Positions 51,041 to 63,861 of a DNA stretch of 64,000 nucleotides are shown piece after piece. This DNA comes from Acanthacorydalis orientalis. Lineage: Eukaryota > Arthropoda > Insecta > Megaloptera > Corydalidae. The position numbers were made by a program, and so were the translations under genes. The stretch's first letter is position 1, and each line of letters starts with the position of its first letter. The stretch spans positions 5,832,501 through 5,896,500 of the forward strand of contig CM068320.1 of NCBI GenBank assembly GCA_034766995.1. The letters run 5' to 3'. The notes under the pieces are model-generated. The model made no database searches, had not been told where the DNA came from, and saw only the letters and a program-made list of their open reading frames with translations.

Positions 51041-51044
<4 letters not shown>
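50807..51044 (-). mobile_element. 5'-truncated non-LTR retrotransposon 3' end, younger copy
   Basis: On the minus strand this encodes the C-terminal tail that follows the reverse transcriptase in many insect non-LTR elements: WAGHVARREDNRWTREIIDW, then EPRNMKRPRKRPMNRWDKDI, then KNFIGKLWKE. A frameshift near 50880-50890 separates it from ALNRTKWKVMEEAFIQQWID, then a TGA stop. The untranslated 3' end is only a (GAT)n-like tail of about 15 bases that runs straight into (TA)n. The 5' truncation point also abuts (TA)n. About 238 bp remain of an element normally several kb long. It is better preserved than the copy at 30978-31283. Confidence 0.85.

Positions 51045-51079
<35 letters not shown>
51045..51079. 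repeat. (TA)n array at the 5' junction of the retrotransposon fragment
   Basis: Pure TA run directly joined to the truncation point. Confidence 0.95.
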
Positions 51080-51082
<3 letters not shown>

Positions 51083-53024
51083 GTAAAAAAGTACATGTTA
51101 TTACTGTTTAATATTTATTTATATAATATCTACTCATAAAATATCTGAACGTTTTAAGATCCATTGTGTAATAAATAAATCATACTTATTTTAAGTAATG
51201 CTCAAACTAATAATGTTAATAAAACAAGTAAATAAATGTACTAAATATTCTTGCTTCACACAACATTCTATGTGAACATTATGTTTCTTACATTTACTTG
51301 TACACAAGACAACGTTCAGTGTTGTCGCTTCCATGTCCTTAACGATTTTTATAACGTATAGCTTGAAACAGTTTCCACCAGCAAGATAATGGAAATTTTC
51401 AAGTATTATTTGTTATCCCAAAAAATTTATACATAACACTACGTTACCAGATCTAAACATTTGAAGTAGACGGAACAAAATTTTCTACATAAATGTCTAT
51501 ATTGTGGTATATATTCGCATGATATATTTACTGCAGAAAAAACATCAAATAAATTTATTTTTTACATAAAGTGTACTAATCTATACGAATAAATGAATAT
51601 GTGATTTAATCAGTTTTTTTTTTACAAAATAAGTCTCTTGTTTTTGAATATAAATGGAAATAATTGTCGGACAAAATTATTGAAGAAGTGTTTAATTTAA
51701 TCTGATATTAATCATCTCTAACTAGGATCACATAATATAATAAATTGTTAATATTTTTTACTGTATATTTTATTTCGTCATTTACATAAACAAATTTTCT
51801 TTAATAGGTAATATTAGATTTTAAATATTAATTGAAGTAGAAAAGTGTATGAATTTCTTTTCATTTTTAATCCAATCTGTATTTTTTCAAAAAAATAAGA
51901 ATAATTCTACGTTTTTTCTTTTATATTTTTGAAAGAAAAAAAATTATTTGATCAAACTTAAAAATCACTTCTTGTTGTTTATAATAACAATTTTAAGTTT
52001 AAAGATTTTAAAATATTACAATAGACAAAAGTATTCAAAAATATAAATTTATGAATGGTTGGTATCGTAAATTTGGATGAAAATAGTTTTTTCAATGATT
52101 ATTTCTGTCAAATTTATTAATATTATTACTTATTACAACAGTAGATTCAATGTAAAATTGTTACATTACAACAAACGGAACATTTTTTTCTAATTGTAAT
52201 TTTCAAAATATTTTTTAGAAATTTAAACGCGACAACATTATAACAATATACTATCTTGATCAATAAGCTGATAAGTTTGCAGGCTGTAGGAAAAATGAGA
52301 TATAATTAATAAAAAAAGCATTGAAAGAAAGAATAAATAAGTTACACTTCCTATAAAAATTAGTATATTTTTATTCAGTTATAGAAATTTGTAACAGTTT
52401 TTTTATCAGTTATCTTACTATCATATTTTTACTGCCTCCCAATCCACATTCTGAAAAACAACTCAATTTTTAATGAATTAAAATGGTACAAATAATCTTA
52501 TTCTAATTTTTTAAAAAATACTCTCTGTATTCATTAACTACATTCAAGAAAATAGAACCAATTCTTAGTTCTTCTTAAATATTTTTCTGTCACATTCCAC
52601 AATGTAATGTTCTTGTTTTAGAAGATTAATAAAAATACTGAAAATTGAAAGTATTAATTATTCTAAGTACCACAAAAAGTCGGCCTCAAATCTTATATAC
52701 AGCTTGAAATTGGAAAAAAATAATTTTATAAACTTTTATGAATTTCTGTAATTGTCTCCTTCAACCATAATTAAAAATGGTTGTATTCAAATTATATATT
52801 TATTTCATACATATTTATATCATACACTATCCACAAAAAGTAAGATTTTCTATTAATATGATAAAATAATCACTTTAAATTGAAAATAAAAACATCATTT
52901 AATAAAAACTTTTTTCAGGTATGATTATGTGTGAATTAAAATTGTTCAATTCCACTGAATAAATGACTTCACTTTTATTCAATAAAATCTTCAATATATC
53001 TGCACACATTTAATTTTAAAACAA

Positions 53025-53025
<1 letters not shown>
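51080..53025. other. No gene recognised; AT-rich
   Basis: The 51300-51490 stretch is slightly more balanced in composition but has no recognisable frame or repeat. The remainder is featureless. Confidence 0.45.
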
Positions 53026-53028
<3 letters not shown>

Positions 53029-53085
<57 letters not shown>

Positions 53086-53086
53086 C
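53029..53086. repeat. (TA)n array
   Basis: TA run with one TAAATA interruption. Confidence 0.95.
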
Positions 53087-53262
53087 GAATATGACATTAG
53101 ATATATTCTTTTTAAATTATCAATAAGAATAAATTTAAAACAAAAATTTATTCAAAATGACAAAAGACACAAAATATATGTAAATGACATGTAAATGACA
53201 CAAGTTTAAATTATTACATCTTTTAAAATAGTGAATTTTCATATTTTACATAATTCCAAATA

Positions 53263-53826
53263 ATAGGAGGTTGCATTGAAAGCCACTGTTCATGTATAGA
53301 TGGCTCTAGGTGCGTATGCTGTGGTGACAGATATCTCTTATGACATTTTGAAGTGTAAACATTTCCCACTAAAATTCAGTCATCAGACGCCATCCTTTGT
53401 TTATACAAGTGGTTTTCTATAACCGAATTTAAATGGAACGCGATAAGTTATTTTTCCGATGTATACTTCTACATTAAGTTAATTTGAAAAAAGTACAGCT
53501 GAAGCTCATTACGAAAACTTATGAAGAATCTGCTCCATCTAAAACAGTAAAAAAAAAAAACAAGAAAACAGTCCGATCAACATACACAACTTACTTTGGA
53601 AGATACACATTTCCATAACTACGGAAAAGTCGAAAATTGTATTACTGAATGAATTGACTCAAAAGACATACCATTTGTTTGTCGCGGAATTCAACTTTTG
53701 CCAGGAAAGTGGGAAAAAGTCAGAGCTTCCGAGCGAAAATACTTCGATTAATGTATTCACACATTTTTGTTATTGAAATAAATAGTCTAAAAACACAAAA
53801 AGGTGGCTTTCAATGCAATCTCCTAA
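53263..53826 (+). mobile_element. Mariner deletion derivative of a further lineage
   Basis: This 564-bp element is flanked by TA (53261-53262 and 53827-53828). The left TIR is ATAGGAGGTTGCATTGAAAG, then CCAC. The right TIR read on the minus strand is TTAGGAGATTGCATTGAAAG, then CCAC. After a leader of about 165 bp the transposase starts MERDKLFFRCILLH (about 53432) and soon meets a stop. Further frame pieces include YEESAPSKTV. The C-terminus is intact in sequence (IQLLPGKWEKVRASERKYFD, then TAA at about 53750). The middle, with all three catalytic blocks, is deleted. A frame at 53679-53891 that overlaps the right end is not real. Confidence 0.9.
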
Positions 53827-53828
53827 TA

Positions 53829-54646
53829 CTTATTTTGAAACTAATACTACGTTATTTAGAACATGTTTTTTTCTATAAAAAACGAAAATAAATCAATTTT
53901 CTTAGTTTCGATTTAAACGTGGGTCTGACATATAATTTTTTAATAATGTTTACTATGTTTATCTAGTAACTCGTTCTTGTTAAGGTATTAATAAATTTAT
54001 AAACATCTTATTAAATATTCTATTGTGTACAGTTTGCGTAAGGGTTTCCATTGTTTAATAAACTGACAAAATACATTTGAAATCAAATTTATTAAATATT
54101 AATACTGCACCAAAACTTTTGCCTTATGTAATTTACAGTCTTAATTTTTAACATTTTGTGTACTGAAAGTACACTGAACAGGATAACTGTTCCGAGTTTA
54201 AATTTTAATTAATATTAAATATATATATATATATATATATATCTTATATTAATTTAACTCTATCATTAATAAAAATATTATTTTCAAAATTAGAATTAGA
54301 TAAAATATACATATTGATTTATCACTGGAGTGCCGATGTTCTCGTTTCTGTTTGAAACTGACATTAATATTTATAATAAACTGTTACAACTCATAACTTA
54401 TGCGAATTAATAACAACAAGAAGAATAATTTATAAAATTATTCTTTAGTATAAAGTAAATAATATAATAAAGAGTATTAGTATTCATAAAATAATAAAAT
54501 TGTATATACTTACATGTGCTGCTCAACCTGAAACTTTTAACATTTAAAATAACTATAGAAGAAAATTATATTTCACCCAAAGTCAATCTTGTTACAAATA
54601 ATGTAATACTATTCTATTTTTCTTAAAAAATATTTTTCCACTGTAA
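53829..54646. other. No gene recognised; AT-rich with (TA)n at about 54219-54242
   Basis: Only a short TA run. Confidence 0.5.
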
Positions 54647-54648
54647 TA

Positions 54649-55245
54649 TTAGATTGGTAGAAAAATAAATACGGTTTATAACCTTCAAATTCATATACAT
54701 TTTGGATTTTTTGATTTTCCTGTCTGTTTTAAGTGGTCCAGAACTGCTGGATAACTAATACTTAACTTCTGTGCAAGATCTCAAATTATTGTGCGTGGTT
54801 ATGATTCAATTAACGTCTTTAGTTTATCGTTATGAACTGAAGAAGGACGTCCTTGAGCTTTTTCATCTTGAAGACTTTCGTCCCCAGTACGAAATTTTTG
54901 GAACCAGTTATGCATAGTACGTTGCTGGACAAACCGACACCAAAAGCATCGTTTAATTTACAAGCAGTTTCTGCTGATTTATGATCCGTTTTGAACTTAC
55001 ATGAAAAAATACTTTTATTTGCTTCTTTTTCATCTTTAATTCAATATCTCAATTCGAAACAAAATTAATAATAAAACCAAAGTCAATGTTACCAAAATAG
55101 AGACCGTAAAATGTAATCTAAAATGATATATAATATGTAATAAATGATATATTAGCATGAATACGACGAAATGACACTTTTAATTAAAAAAATTAAGGTT
55201 AGAATTCAGAAAACAAAAATCGCAATTATTTTCCTATTGACCTAA
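54649..55245 (-). mobile_element. Hsmar1-like mariner deletion derivative (HTH-only MITE), copy 7
   Basis: This 597-bp copy in minus orientation has TA at both ends (54647-54648 and 55246-55247). Both TIRs are recognisable (TTAGATTGGTAGAAAAATAA on the plus strand; CGCAATTATTTTCCTATTGA, then CCTAA at the other end). The minus strand keeps helix-turn-helix segments such as FGVGLSSNVLCITGSKNFVL-type out-of-frame pieces and DESLQDEKAQGRPSSVHNDK-like sequence with frameshifts. A local duplication (ATGATATATAATATGTAATA, then AATGATATATTAG) around 55124-55155 makes it longer than its siblings. Confidence 0.9.
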
Positions 55246-55549
55246 TATTATCACAAACCATTTTACAATTTCTTATACAATGAATACATCAGTTACTTAT
55301 ATAAAGTGGATATTATATATATTTATATATATATACTATAATCGGAAAATAGAATATTTACCATATGATCAAAAGGTGATATATTTTTAGTGCCATCTCT
55401 ATCTTGAGTTGATGTTTGTTTGAAATTCATAATTTTAAATTGCCACTTTCGTGAAATACACTACTATTTACTATGTTTGATGTTTAGCAATAAAGTAATA
55501 ACTGATTAAAATCCTAAAAACATTAAAAAATATTATAAATGTAATATTT

Positions 55550-55665
55550 TATATCTGTGATCACAATGGTATTTTGTCCTGAAGGTCTTCTTCCGATAGG
55601 ATCAACTGTAAGTCTATTCTTTGCGACCGGTTTAGGAATGTGTGCCATCTTCTGGTAGATTCTAA
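55550..55665 (-). repeat. Unidentified repeat with conserved peptide motif, copy 1
   Basis: Minus-strand translation gives MAHIPKPVAKNRLTVDPIGR, then RPSGQN, closely similar to two segments at 61.2 and 61.35 kb. Three related copies of a peptide-coding segment suggest part of a repeated coding element. I do not recognise the family. Confidence 0.45.
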
Positions 55666-57270
55666 ATATTGTAAAAAAAAGTTTTATATAATCCAATCAT
55701 GTATTTAACTAAATATATTTTTTATTTTGAATTGCGCTTTTTATGTACGATGATAACTTTGCATTATAAAAAAATACTTAATTATATGATATTGTTTTCA
55801 ATTTTAAGTTATTTATAAGTGATATGAAATTATTATCATGCATATCCTCTTTTCTACTTTTTATAGTTCTCTAAAAAATTTTGTGTTTGGAGTAATTTTA
55901 TTTCGTTTTTTTATAGTTTTTTATTATTGCTAAAAGAATGAAAATTAATATTCGTTAATGGAAATATAATCACTCATGATTTGTAGTTGTCTAGAAACAG
56001 TAAAGAGGAAAGAACGTTTAGTTAACTAAATTGTCATATCAACTCAAGCTGATAGATACGCTAGTGTTACACGTCGCCGATTTGATGGTAGAATGTCCAA
56101 TGTTGTAGTTTATGGTACTAAATAATGTAAATACCAGCCGTGCAAATATATAAATATACTGTTTATAACAATATATGTGAAAAATAATGCATTCATATAT
56201 AAATTAAGTAATGATAATATGAGTATATACAGAAATAATAAATATAGATGTAAATAGTTTTATATAAATAGTTTTACTCAATTTATAATTACTAACACCG
56301 TGTTTTATACTGATGCTACATCGTTTAGTGAACGAGCAGGCAAGCAAGATACTACAAACAGATGAAATACGATATTTTGTGTGTTATAATTAAATAATAA
56401 ATTTACCTAGAATAATCAAATTATTTATGAAAAGTCATTAAAATATATATTATAACAGTATTTAAAATTTACATATTTACAAAAAAAGATCTCAAAATCC
56501 GTGTAATTATATAAATGAGATTCTATACCTTTCTTCAGAATAGATTGATTTTTTCGGCATAGATTCGGAAGATTTAAGAACAAAAATTGCAATATTTTAT
56601 TTTATAATAGTTATCAAACAACACTCAAAATATTTTTAAATTCAAAGTATAAAGGAGTATTAATTAAAAAAAAGATTCGTTTTCTTCTTCTTCTTATGCA
56701 TTTCATAAAGAATATTACCAGACTGTCCACTATAACTAAAGTTTGCTAATATGTGTTTTAACTTGTAGTAGGTTATAAAATATTTCCTTTAAGATATACA
56801 AGAAAGTTAATATTTTTATCTATGATAATCGATTAACTGTGAAATTCATTTATAATATTTTTTCAATTAAAATGTCAAAAATATAATGTAAAATATATAC
56901 CTTGAAACATTACATAATTATAAAAACATTAAATTGTAATTCAATTAAAAGCTTAAATGAAAAACATTTTATCGTATATACGTACATAAATATATTTATA
57001 TACATTGAAACAATAAAAATATAATGTTTTTATATTGTAACTGTTAACAAAACTTTAAAAAAATCATTAAGAGCATAAACGCCTCAGTCATTTTTATATG
57101 ACTTTAATTAATTGATTAAGTTCAGTTGTTGATCAATATATTACAAGTTAAATTTGACCGTTGGGAACTGGTAGTTGTTTTTTATGAGAACGATTATCTT
57201 TCTGCTCACATAACATCTTTTTGGGTTTTAGTATATTAAAATTTATAAATAATTTAATTTCCTAGCAGGA
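55666..57270. other. No gene recognised; AT-rich
   Basis: No supportable frame, RNA gene or TIR. Confidence 0.5.
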
Positions 57271-57275
57271 AATAC

Positions 57276-57568
<293 letters not shown>

Positions 57569-57639
57569 GCTGAGTATATATGTATTCACTTGTAAATTTC
57601 AATTTAATAACACTGTTAAAACTCAAATTTACCATTTTA

Positions 57640-58202
57640 TGAGATTGGTAGGAACATAATTGTGGATTTGTTTTCTGAATTCTAGCCCTAATTGTTTTCA
57701 ATGAAAATGTCATTTCGTCATGTTCATGTTAATATATCATTTTAGAGTATATTTTTCGATGTGTATTTTGGTAACATCGCCTTTGGTTTTATTATTAATT
57801 TCGTTTCACATTGTGTTATTGAATTAAATATGCAAAAGAAAAAATAAGGGAATTTTTTGTATGAATTCAAAAAGTGTGGTATTGCAGCAGAAACTGCTCG
57901 TAAACTAAGCAATGCTTTTGGTGTGGGCACTGTTAAGGTACGTACGGTGTAATAGTGATTCCAAAAATTTCATACTGGGGACGAAAGTCTTGAAGATAAA
58001 GAAGGTCGCGGACGTTCTTCGTCAGCTCATAACAATCAACTGAAGAAGTTATTGAATCAGAACCACGCACAACAATTCGAGAGCTTGCACAAAAGTAAGA
58101 CGTTATTCATCCAACAGTTCGAAACCACTTAAAACTACTACCTGAGAAAAATGTATATGAATTTGAAGGTCATAAACCGAAATTATTTTTCTGCCAACTT
58201 AA
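57640..58202 (+). mobile_element. Hsmar1-like mariner deletion derivative (HTH-only MITE), copy 8
   Basis: This 563-bp copy has TA flanks (57638-57639 and 58203-58204). Its ends read TGAGATTGGTAGGAACATAA on the left, and ACCGAAATTATTTTTCTGCC then AACTTAA on the right. The coding part (about 57830-58180) keeps CGIAAETARKLSNAFGVGTV, then KVRTV, then a TAA-TAG-TGA cluster where QWWFQ is expected. DESLEDKEGRGRSSSAHNNQ follows. The second helix-turn-helix (TTIRELAQK-type, then NVYEFEGHKPKLFFCQL-type) runs into the right TIR. No catalytic domain. This is one of the best preserved copies. Confidence 0.92.
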
Positions 58203-58204
58203 TA

Positions 58205-59105
58205 ATTACAGTTAATCTTTAATCGTAGAATTGTATTAAAATCTATATTTAAGAAAAAACTATTTAATACGGAAATGTTAAATTTTTCGTGCGGTGGTGT
58301 ACATTAAAAGAAGCCATAATTAAAAAAAATTGTTCAGGCGAATAACTTAAAGATTTTTTGTTAGAATAACTACATTATTTTAAAAAATAGTAACTCAAAA
58401 GCTACTATAATAGTAAAAGTCTACTTTTGAAGTTTTCTATATAAAAATGTATAGTATGTTGTTTTACAAGGTTAATTCACAAAACGTATTGTTTTATTTC
58501 GGCCACTTGTAAAACGTGTATATATATTAATTTATAAATATCATTATCTTTAGTCTTTAACGAAACACTAGTTAATAGCAGTATTTTCCAAATTCTTTCA
58601 ATTTAAATAAACCGATATAACTCCAATTAATTTTCACACATTTTTTTATAACTTTACTGTTTTAATTTCAATTTATGTTTTTCTTAATCACTAAAGATAA
58701 TCTTTTGTTATTTCTATGAATTATTTTGCCACTATGATTACTTTCAAGTCAGATGTGTTTTTTAGATTTAACTTTTTATGACTTTTATAAAGTCTCAGTC
58801 TTAAGTTGTACAAGCTACTGTAAATTGAAAATTTATTGAACTATTATATATACATATAACTTTGTGATTTTATTTTCTAAGGAACATTGCTTAGAATTAG
58901 CTACTGTTGTAATAAATATGGATAGAATTTTTATATTATCAATAAGTGAACTTTAAATAAATGAACTTTAAAAATATATAATTCTTAAAGACTTTAAGGA
59001 TATATTTAGTATTAATTGGATATTTACTTATGTATGAATTTTTTTAGAAAGTATTTTTTGAACTATATTTACATTTTTAGATATTTAAAATTACTTTATA
59101 ATACA
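58205..59105. other. No gene recognised; AT-rich
   Basis: Unique AT-rich DNA without a supportable feature. Confidence 0.5.
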
Positions 59106-59106
59106 T

Positions 59107-59107
<1 letters not shown>

Positions 59108-59164
<57 letters not shown>

Positions 59165-59166
59165 TG
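59108..59166. repeat. (TA)n array
   Basis: Pure TA run ending in TACATATATGTG. Confidence 0.95.
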
Positions 59167-59335
59167 TGTATTATATAAATGGTTAATTTATCTGCTTGAG
59201 GATGTTTATATAAATAAAAATAGAATATAAGAAACTGAAGAACTAAACAGAAAAGTGGAAAGAGTAAAAGGAAATAGTTAAAGAAAAATAAATATATCTG
59301 TGTTGTAATGAAAAATCTGTTTCGGAAATAAAAGA

Positions 59336-59337
<2 letters not shown>

Positions 59338-59386
<49 letters not shown>
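59338..59386. repeat. (TA)n array at the edge of the GC-balanced island
   Basis: Pure TA run. Confidence 0.95.
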
Positions 59387-59389
<3 letters not shown>

Positions 59390-59790
59390 ATGACATAAAC
59401 ATGAGCAACGTATAGCTCGAAGCTATAGCGTTGGTAATAGCAATAGCTCGGTACGCATAGCCGGGTAAGCGGGGACGAAACTAGAGAAGCTCAGCAGGCA
59501 AGCGCGCTTTGGAATGTGGATATTAAAATTCCACAAGTCGGGTGTATGCGCGTGTTGCCACCGCCTGAGGTTAAGCTGATGGCCTCCCGGCAGTCAAGCA
59601 TAGTTGGCTTCCTTAACTGTCCATTAAATTCTGACCGACTGCTATAGTGTGCGGCTGGGTTCATGTGCTGAATATGCTTTCGCCGGCTGCCCGCTAAATA
59701 GTTATAGTAGTTGAAAAACGCCAGTCTTCTTCATTCACGTAGCATTACATAGCCTCACTGACTCAACACATACACAGATATATACTTATA
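59387..59790. other. GC-balanced, non-coding-looking island of unknown nature
   Basis: By far the most GC-rich block of this size in the window (for example GTAAGCGGGGACGAAACTAG, GGTGGCAACACGCGCATACA read on the minus strand, CGCCGGCTGCCCGC). All six frames contain several stops. It includes a perfect 6-bp-stem hairpin (TGTGGA 59515-59520 with TCCACA 59530-59535) and repeated TAGC-rich words (GCTCGAAGCTATAGCG, AATAGCAATAGCTCGG). It starts about 14 bp after a (TA)n array and fades into CA-rich sequence. Candidates are the untranslated part of an unknown retroelement, a structured RNA gene or horizontally acquired DNA. None can be proven here. Confidence 0.5.
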
Positions 59791-59931
59791 CACACACACA
59801 TAGTCACTGTTCCAAAATTGAGTGCTAATTTGATGAGATTCATTTTGATCTGGTGAATATAATCATATTAACCCTTTAATGGATTATATGTGGTAAGCAC
59901 AGCATAAGGTCACACATGTATTTGTGTGTAG

Positions 59932-60038
<107 letters not shown>

Positions 60039-60599
60039 CATTATAGATTACATATAAAGAGAAATAGCTTAACTATTTATTGGGAAACATGGGTAACGAA
60101 TTTAAAAACAAATATAGAGTTATTTTTTTATGTCTTTTTTAAGTAGATGATTAAAAAAATATTTTTGTAATGCTTGAAATTCGAACAGACTGTACAATAT
60201 AAGGTAATTCGTTTATCAACTAATCAGTTATATACTTAAGTATTTTTATTTCATATTTTAATTTATATGCGTATTTGTAATCTAAAAGTTTTGTTTCTCT
60301 AAATTAGTTTCTGATAAATTTCATTAGGACTTCGCTTGAATATTTGTCATGCAATATCTTTTTCTTGTGATGCTAATAATCGTTCAGATCGTTATAAGTA
60401 TTTCACAATAACTATTTATATTAACTATAAAGTTTCGCATGAAAGACGTTTAACTTTTTAATAAGATTTCAATGGAATTTTTAATAAGGTTTTGATGGAT
60501 TTTTTAATATGATTTATATTTAGATGTGGTGAGATCATGATATAGTAAAAATATAAAAGACCTTTTGTTGTGTTATTATACGTGTTAAGCGTTCAGGAT

Positions 60600-60960
60600 T
60601 ATTTTAACATGTTGTTTTAAAGAAAATGTATAATTAATATTACCAACTTAAATTGTTTTAAATGCATTGTTGTGTTAAAAATATTTACCCCATTTTTATT
60701 CTCTTTATTAGTTTTTTTCTCAATCAAGGTTAGATATTTTACTAGTCCAGATCCTTTTATAAATATATTTAACTCTCTCTCTGGAAGTACCAAAGATTTA
60801 AATGATCTACTTATAGCGTTTGGCACTTTATTATTTTGTGTTCGAATTAAGGGTTTATTCAAACGAGAGTGTTCTATTAGGGTATACTTAATTTTTTTGT
60901 ATTCTGATGCTAATGATTTTAATTACCAACGCTACTTTAAAAATTAAATAACTAATAATA
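60600..60960. other. Possible decayed coding segment
   Basis: Both strands are open for 80-90 codons here (plus 60672-60947; minus 60862-60617), with less AT bias than the surroundings. The minus-strand peptide (NNKVPNAISRSFKSLVLPER, then ELNIFIKGSGLVKYLTLIEK) reads more like a protein, but I recognise no domain. Confidence 0.2.
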
Positions 60961-61107
60961 TTAACTTCCAGTGACATATTTTGATATTTTTGAAGCCAAG
61001 AACTACTTTTATACTTTATATAAATCTCTACCACATTTAAACTTGAATTATTGTTTGCCATTCTTGGTATTATGATTTAATTTTTATTTTTCATTCTTTG
61101 CTTAATT

Positions 61108-61420
61108 TTGTTGCCATCACTTATGACAGAAATTCTGACTACTTCGAAATACTTCATTGTGAGAATTCTCTCCTTATTGGATCACCTGAAAGTCTACTGT
61201 CTACAATCGGTTTCAGAACGTGTGCCTTTCAGGTTGGTTTTCAAAAGTTTTCACATTCTCTTCCCTAAAGTCTCTTTCTCAAAGAGTCTTCAAGTCTTCA
61301 TCCCACGTCACGTCATATCGCTTGAAGATGGAACACGCGCAAGTACCAGTTTCAAAAATCAGACTTTCAGCTAATCCTACAGGAAGAGAACCCCAGGATA
61401 ACATGCAATATTACAATGAT
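61108..61420. repeat. Unidentified repeat, two inverted copies
   Basis: The plus strand at 61327-61420 encodes MEHAQVPVSKIRLSANPTGR, then EPQDN. The minus strand from about 61226 to 61150 encodes KAHVLKPIVDSRLSGDPIRR. Both match the 55.55-55.66 kb minus-strand peptide (pattern xAHxxKPVxxxRLxxDPIGR). The two copies here face away from each other across about 100 bp of linker, suggesting an inverted duplication or a foldback structure. No full ORF. Confidence 0.45.
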
Positions 61421-61449
61421 AATTACAATAATAAAATATTACAATAATA

Positions 61450-63070
61450 ATTAGAAAGGGTATTACTTAAACTGCAATTTACTCCACTGAAGAAATATTT
61501 TAATATCTTCTTTATTTAGAAGCAATTATAATTAAAAAAAGAGAATAACTTTGCGTTATACTGGTGATTTTCGTACTTTTGGATTACGTGGGTTTGTTTT
61601 CCTATACTAGTTTCTGGACGTGCAATAACTTCAGATATATTTTAAGATAAATGATTTTCATTCTGATTTTTGTCCGTTTATATTCTGTTTAATTGTTACT
61701 TAGTTTATAAATTTGAAGCCTTAAATATCACATTAATATTTTGTATTCATTATTTTGATTTGTATGTATTTCAAAGCTTTTTAAATTTTATTAATTTTTT
61801 GCTTTTTATTTATATGCTAATTATTTGCATTGAATTATTAACATATTTAATGTTATGTTTCAATTCTGAGATGTGTTAACAAAAGAGTATTGAATTATTT
61901 TCGTTATATTTCATGTAATTTGTCTGCTTTTTAAATTTGTCTTTAATTGTTTTGCACACCTAAATATATATATTCACCTAAATATAAATATATATTCCTT
62001 ATTACTTGTGTAACATATTAATTTGTAGTTCATGTGTATAAAATAACAAAGTTAAATACAATCCTCATCCTACCTCAACAGTATATAAACGAATCTGAAA
62101 GTGGATTAAAAGCAGATATCTTAAATATACCTGAAGATTAAAAATTTATGAAAATTTGTAGAAAAAAGCATAAAACTCAGTGATCTAAAGACGGAAGATA
62201 ACCAAAATATGAAATAATTAATATATTATTTTCTTAATAACCCTGATATCCTAAGTGATTTTTTAAAAAAATTATAATAAAATTCTCATTCTTTACATTG
62301 TTTTGATTTGAAAATAAGTTAAAAAACAAAATGTATTTAACTTAAGAAATATTTTTTATGATTCAGTAATAAAGTTTATATATTAAATGTGTACTAGTAT
62401 AAAAGTCATTAATTCATGATTACTAATCTACCGTAACTATTTAACTCTTTTAACCGCCTTTAAATAAATTAACAGTATAATAAGTGATGATAAGTTTTCT
62501 TATCAGCGCATGTTTGTGTGAAAGTACTAAAATATTATATTATGTGAATATTGGCATATCTACATATCATAGTTACACAAGTTGCACTGTTTTATTGGAA
62601 CACTATTAAAACTAATGTTCATTTCACATTTATAACAGTTTAACAATTAATTTATTCAATGAAGTAAATTGTTAATATGTGTAATAAGTATATCTGGTCA
62701 TCAAACGTAGTCATTTATTAGAGTTATCTTATCGAAAATCAGGTATATTGATCAGTATAGAGACAGGCATTTAATTTTCAACAGTTAAATATATATATAT
62801 TTATATATATTTAAAATATAAATGTTACCATTAAAAAAATTGTTGAATTACGATAAAATGTGTATTAGTACATAAAAACTAAATAAAAAAGTATTTTTGT
62901 AACTTAAAGCATGAAGGTGCTTATTGATTATAACTTAAAAAACATTTTTGAGGTATTTATAACTCGATTTTCATTTAATAAACAAAATTTTTATTAGCAC
63001 TTATTTGAAAATTAATAATAAATACTTTTTAAAATTACACTTTTTAGAGCTAAAAACTTGATGAAATTGA
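61450..63070. other. No gene recognised; AT-rich
   Basis: A 69-codon plus-strand frame at 61670-61879 is Phe/Leu/Ile-rich, as expected by chance at this composition. No other signal. Confidence 0.45.
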
Positions 63071-63073
63071 AAG

Positions 63074-63076
<3 letters not shown>

Positions 63077-63104
<28 letters not shown>

Positions 63105-63126
63105 TTGTGCTATATATGTATATATG

Positions 63127-63191
<65 letters not shown>
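63077..63191. repeat. (TA)n array with flanking TGTATTGTGC duplicates
   Basis: Two TA runs, each followed by the same ATATATGTATTGTGCT sequence (63098-63113 and 63186-63201). This indicates a tandem duplication of array plus flank, or slippage. Confidence 0.85.
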
Positions 63192-63195
<4 letters not shown>

Positions 63196-63261
63196 TGTGC
63201 TGATAAGGAACCAAAATCTTACAATAAGAATGTACAAATTTAAACACACGCACATTTATAT

Positions 63262-63270
63262 ATCTATCTA

Positions 63271-63320
<50 letters not shown>
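63262..63320. repeat. (TATC)n/(TA)n array
   Basis: Short TCTA repeat, then pure TA. Confidence 0.95.
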
Positions 63321-63323
<3 letters not shown>

Positions 63324-63399
63324 TCTAAGACTACGCATAAATGAACATTGTTAACTAAAATTAAATGAACAGAAATTATACATCCTTTTGAGATCAAAG

Positions 63400-63400
<1 letters not shown>

Positions 63401-63452
<52 letters not shown>
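63401..63452. repeat. (TA)n array
   Basis: Pure TA run. Confidence 0.95.
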
Positions 63453-63455
<3 letters not shown>

Positions 63456-63861
63456 CTAATACCTAGCGTTATTAAATTCTCAGTATTAAGATTCAAAATG
63501 AAGTCAATATTATAAATACATGTTGTAAAATGAACATTGAAATTCATAATTACCATTAATTAGAAAGGAAGATTATTCTATCATATTCATTTGTGCGCTA
63601 TAGAAATTTTGAATTAGATTCAAATCTAATTCAGTTTAATACATTATTTATACTAATGAATAAATTTAAATCTTTTATTATATTTTATTTATTTTAAGTA
63701 GATATTTAAGATTACGTATTACAAGTGAAACAAAACTAAGATGAAAACTGTTTACTTTATATTATATATTTAAATCATGGTAAGTATATTCAATATAGAA
63801 ATAATTTAATCAATCAACGTATTACATAATATAATATAACTGTATCAATGTTAAAAAAAGG

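Noticed and set aside
53679..53891. 70-codon plus-strand frame
   Set aside because: Out-of-register reading of the mariner C-terminus (LLPGKWEKV) that continues past the right TIR.
59400..59700. Possible tRNA-derived SINE head (TAGCTCGGTACGC as box A; GGGTTCATG as box B)
   Set aside because: The two boxes are about 200 bp apart, far from normal tRNA-like spacing, and box B is a poor match.
60617..60947. Overlapping sense and antisense frames as a real gene
   Set aside because: No recognisable domain, start context or splice sites. Kept only as a low-confidence possible decayed segment.
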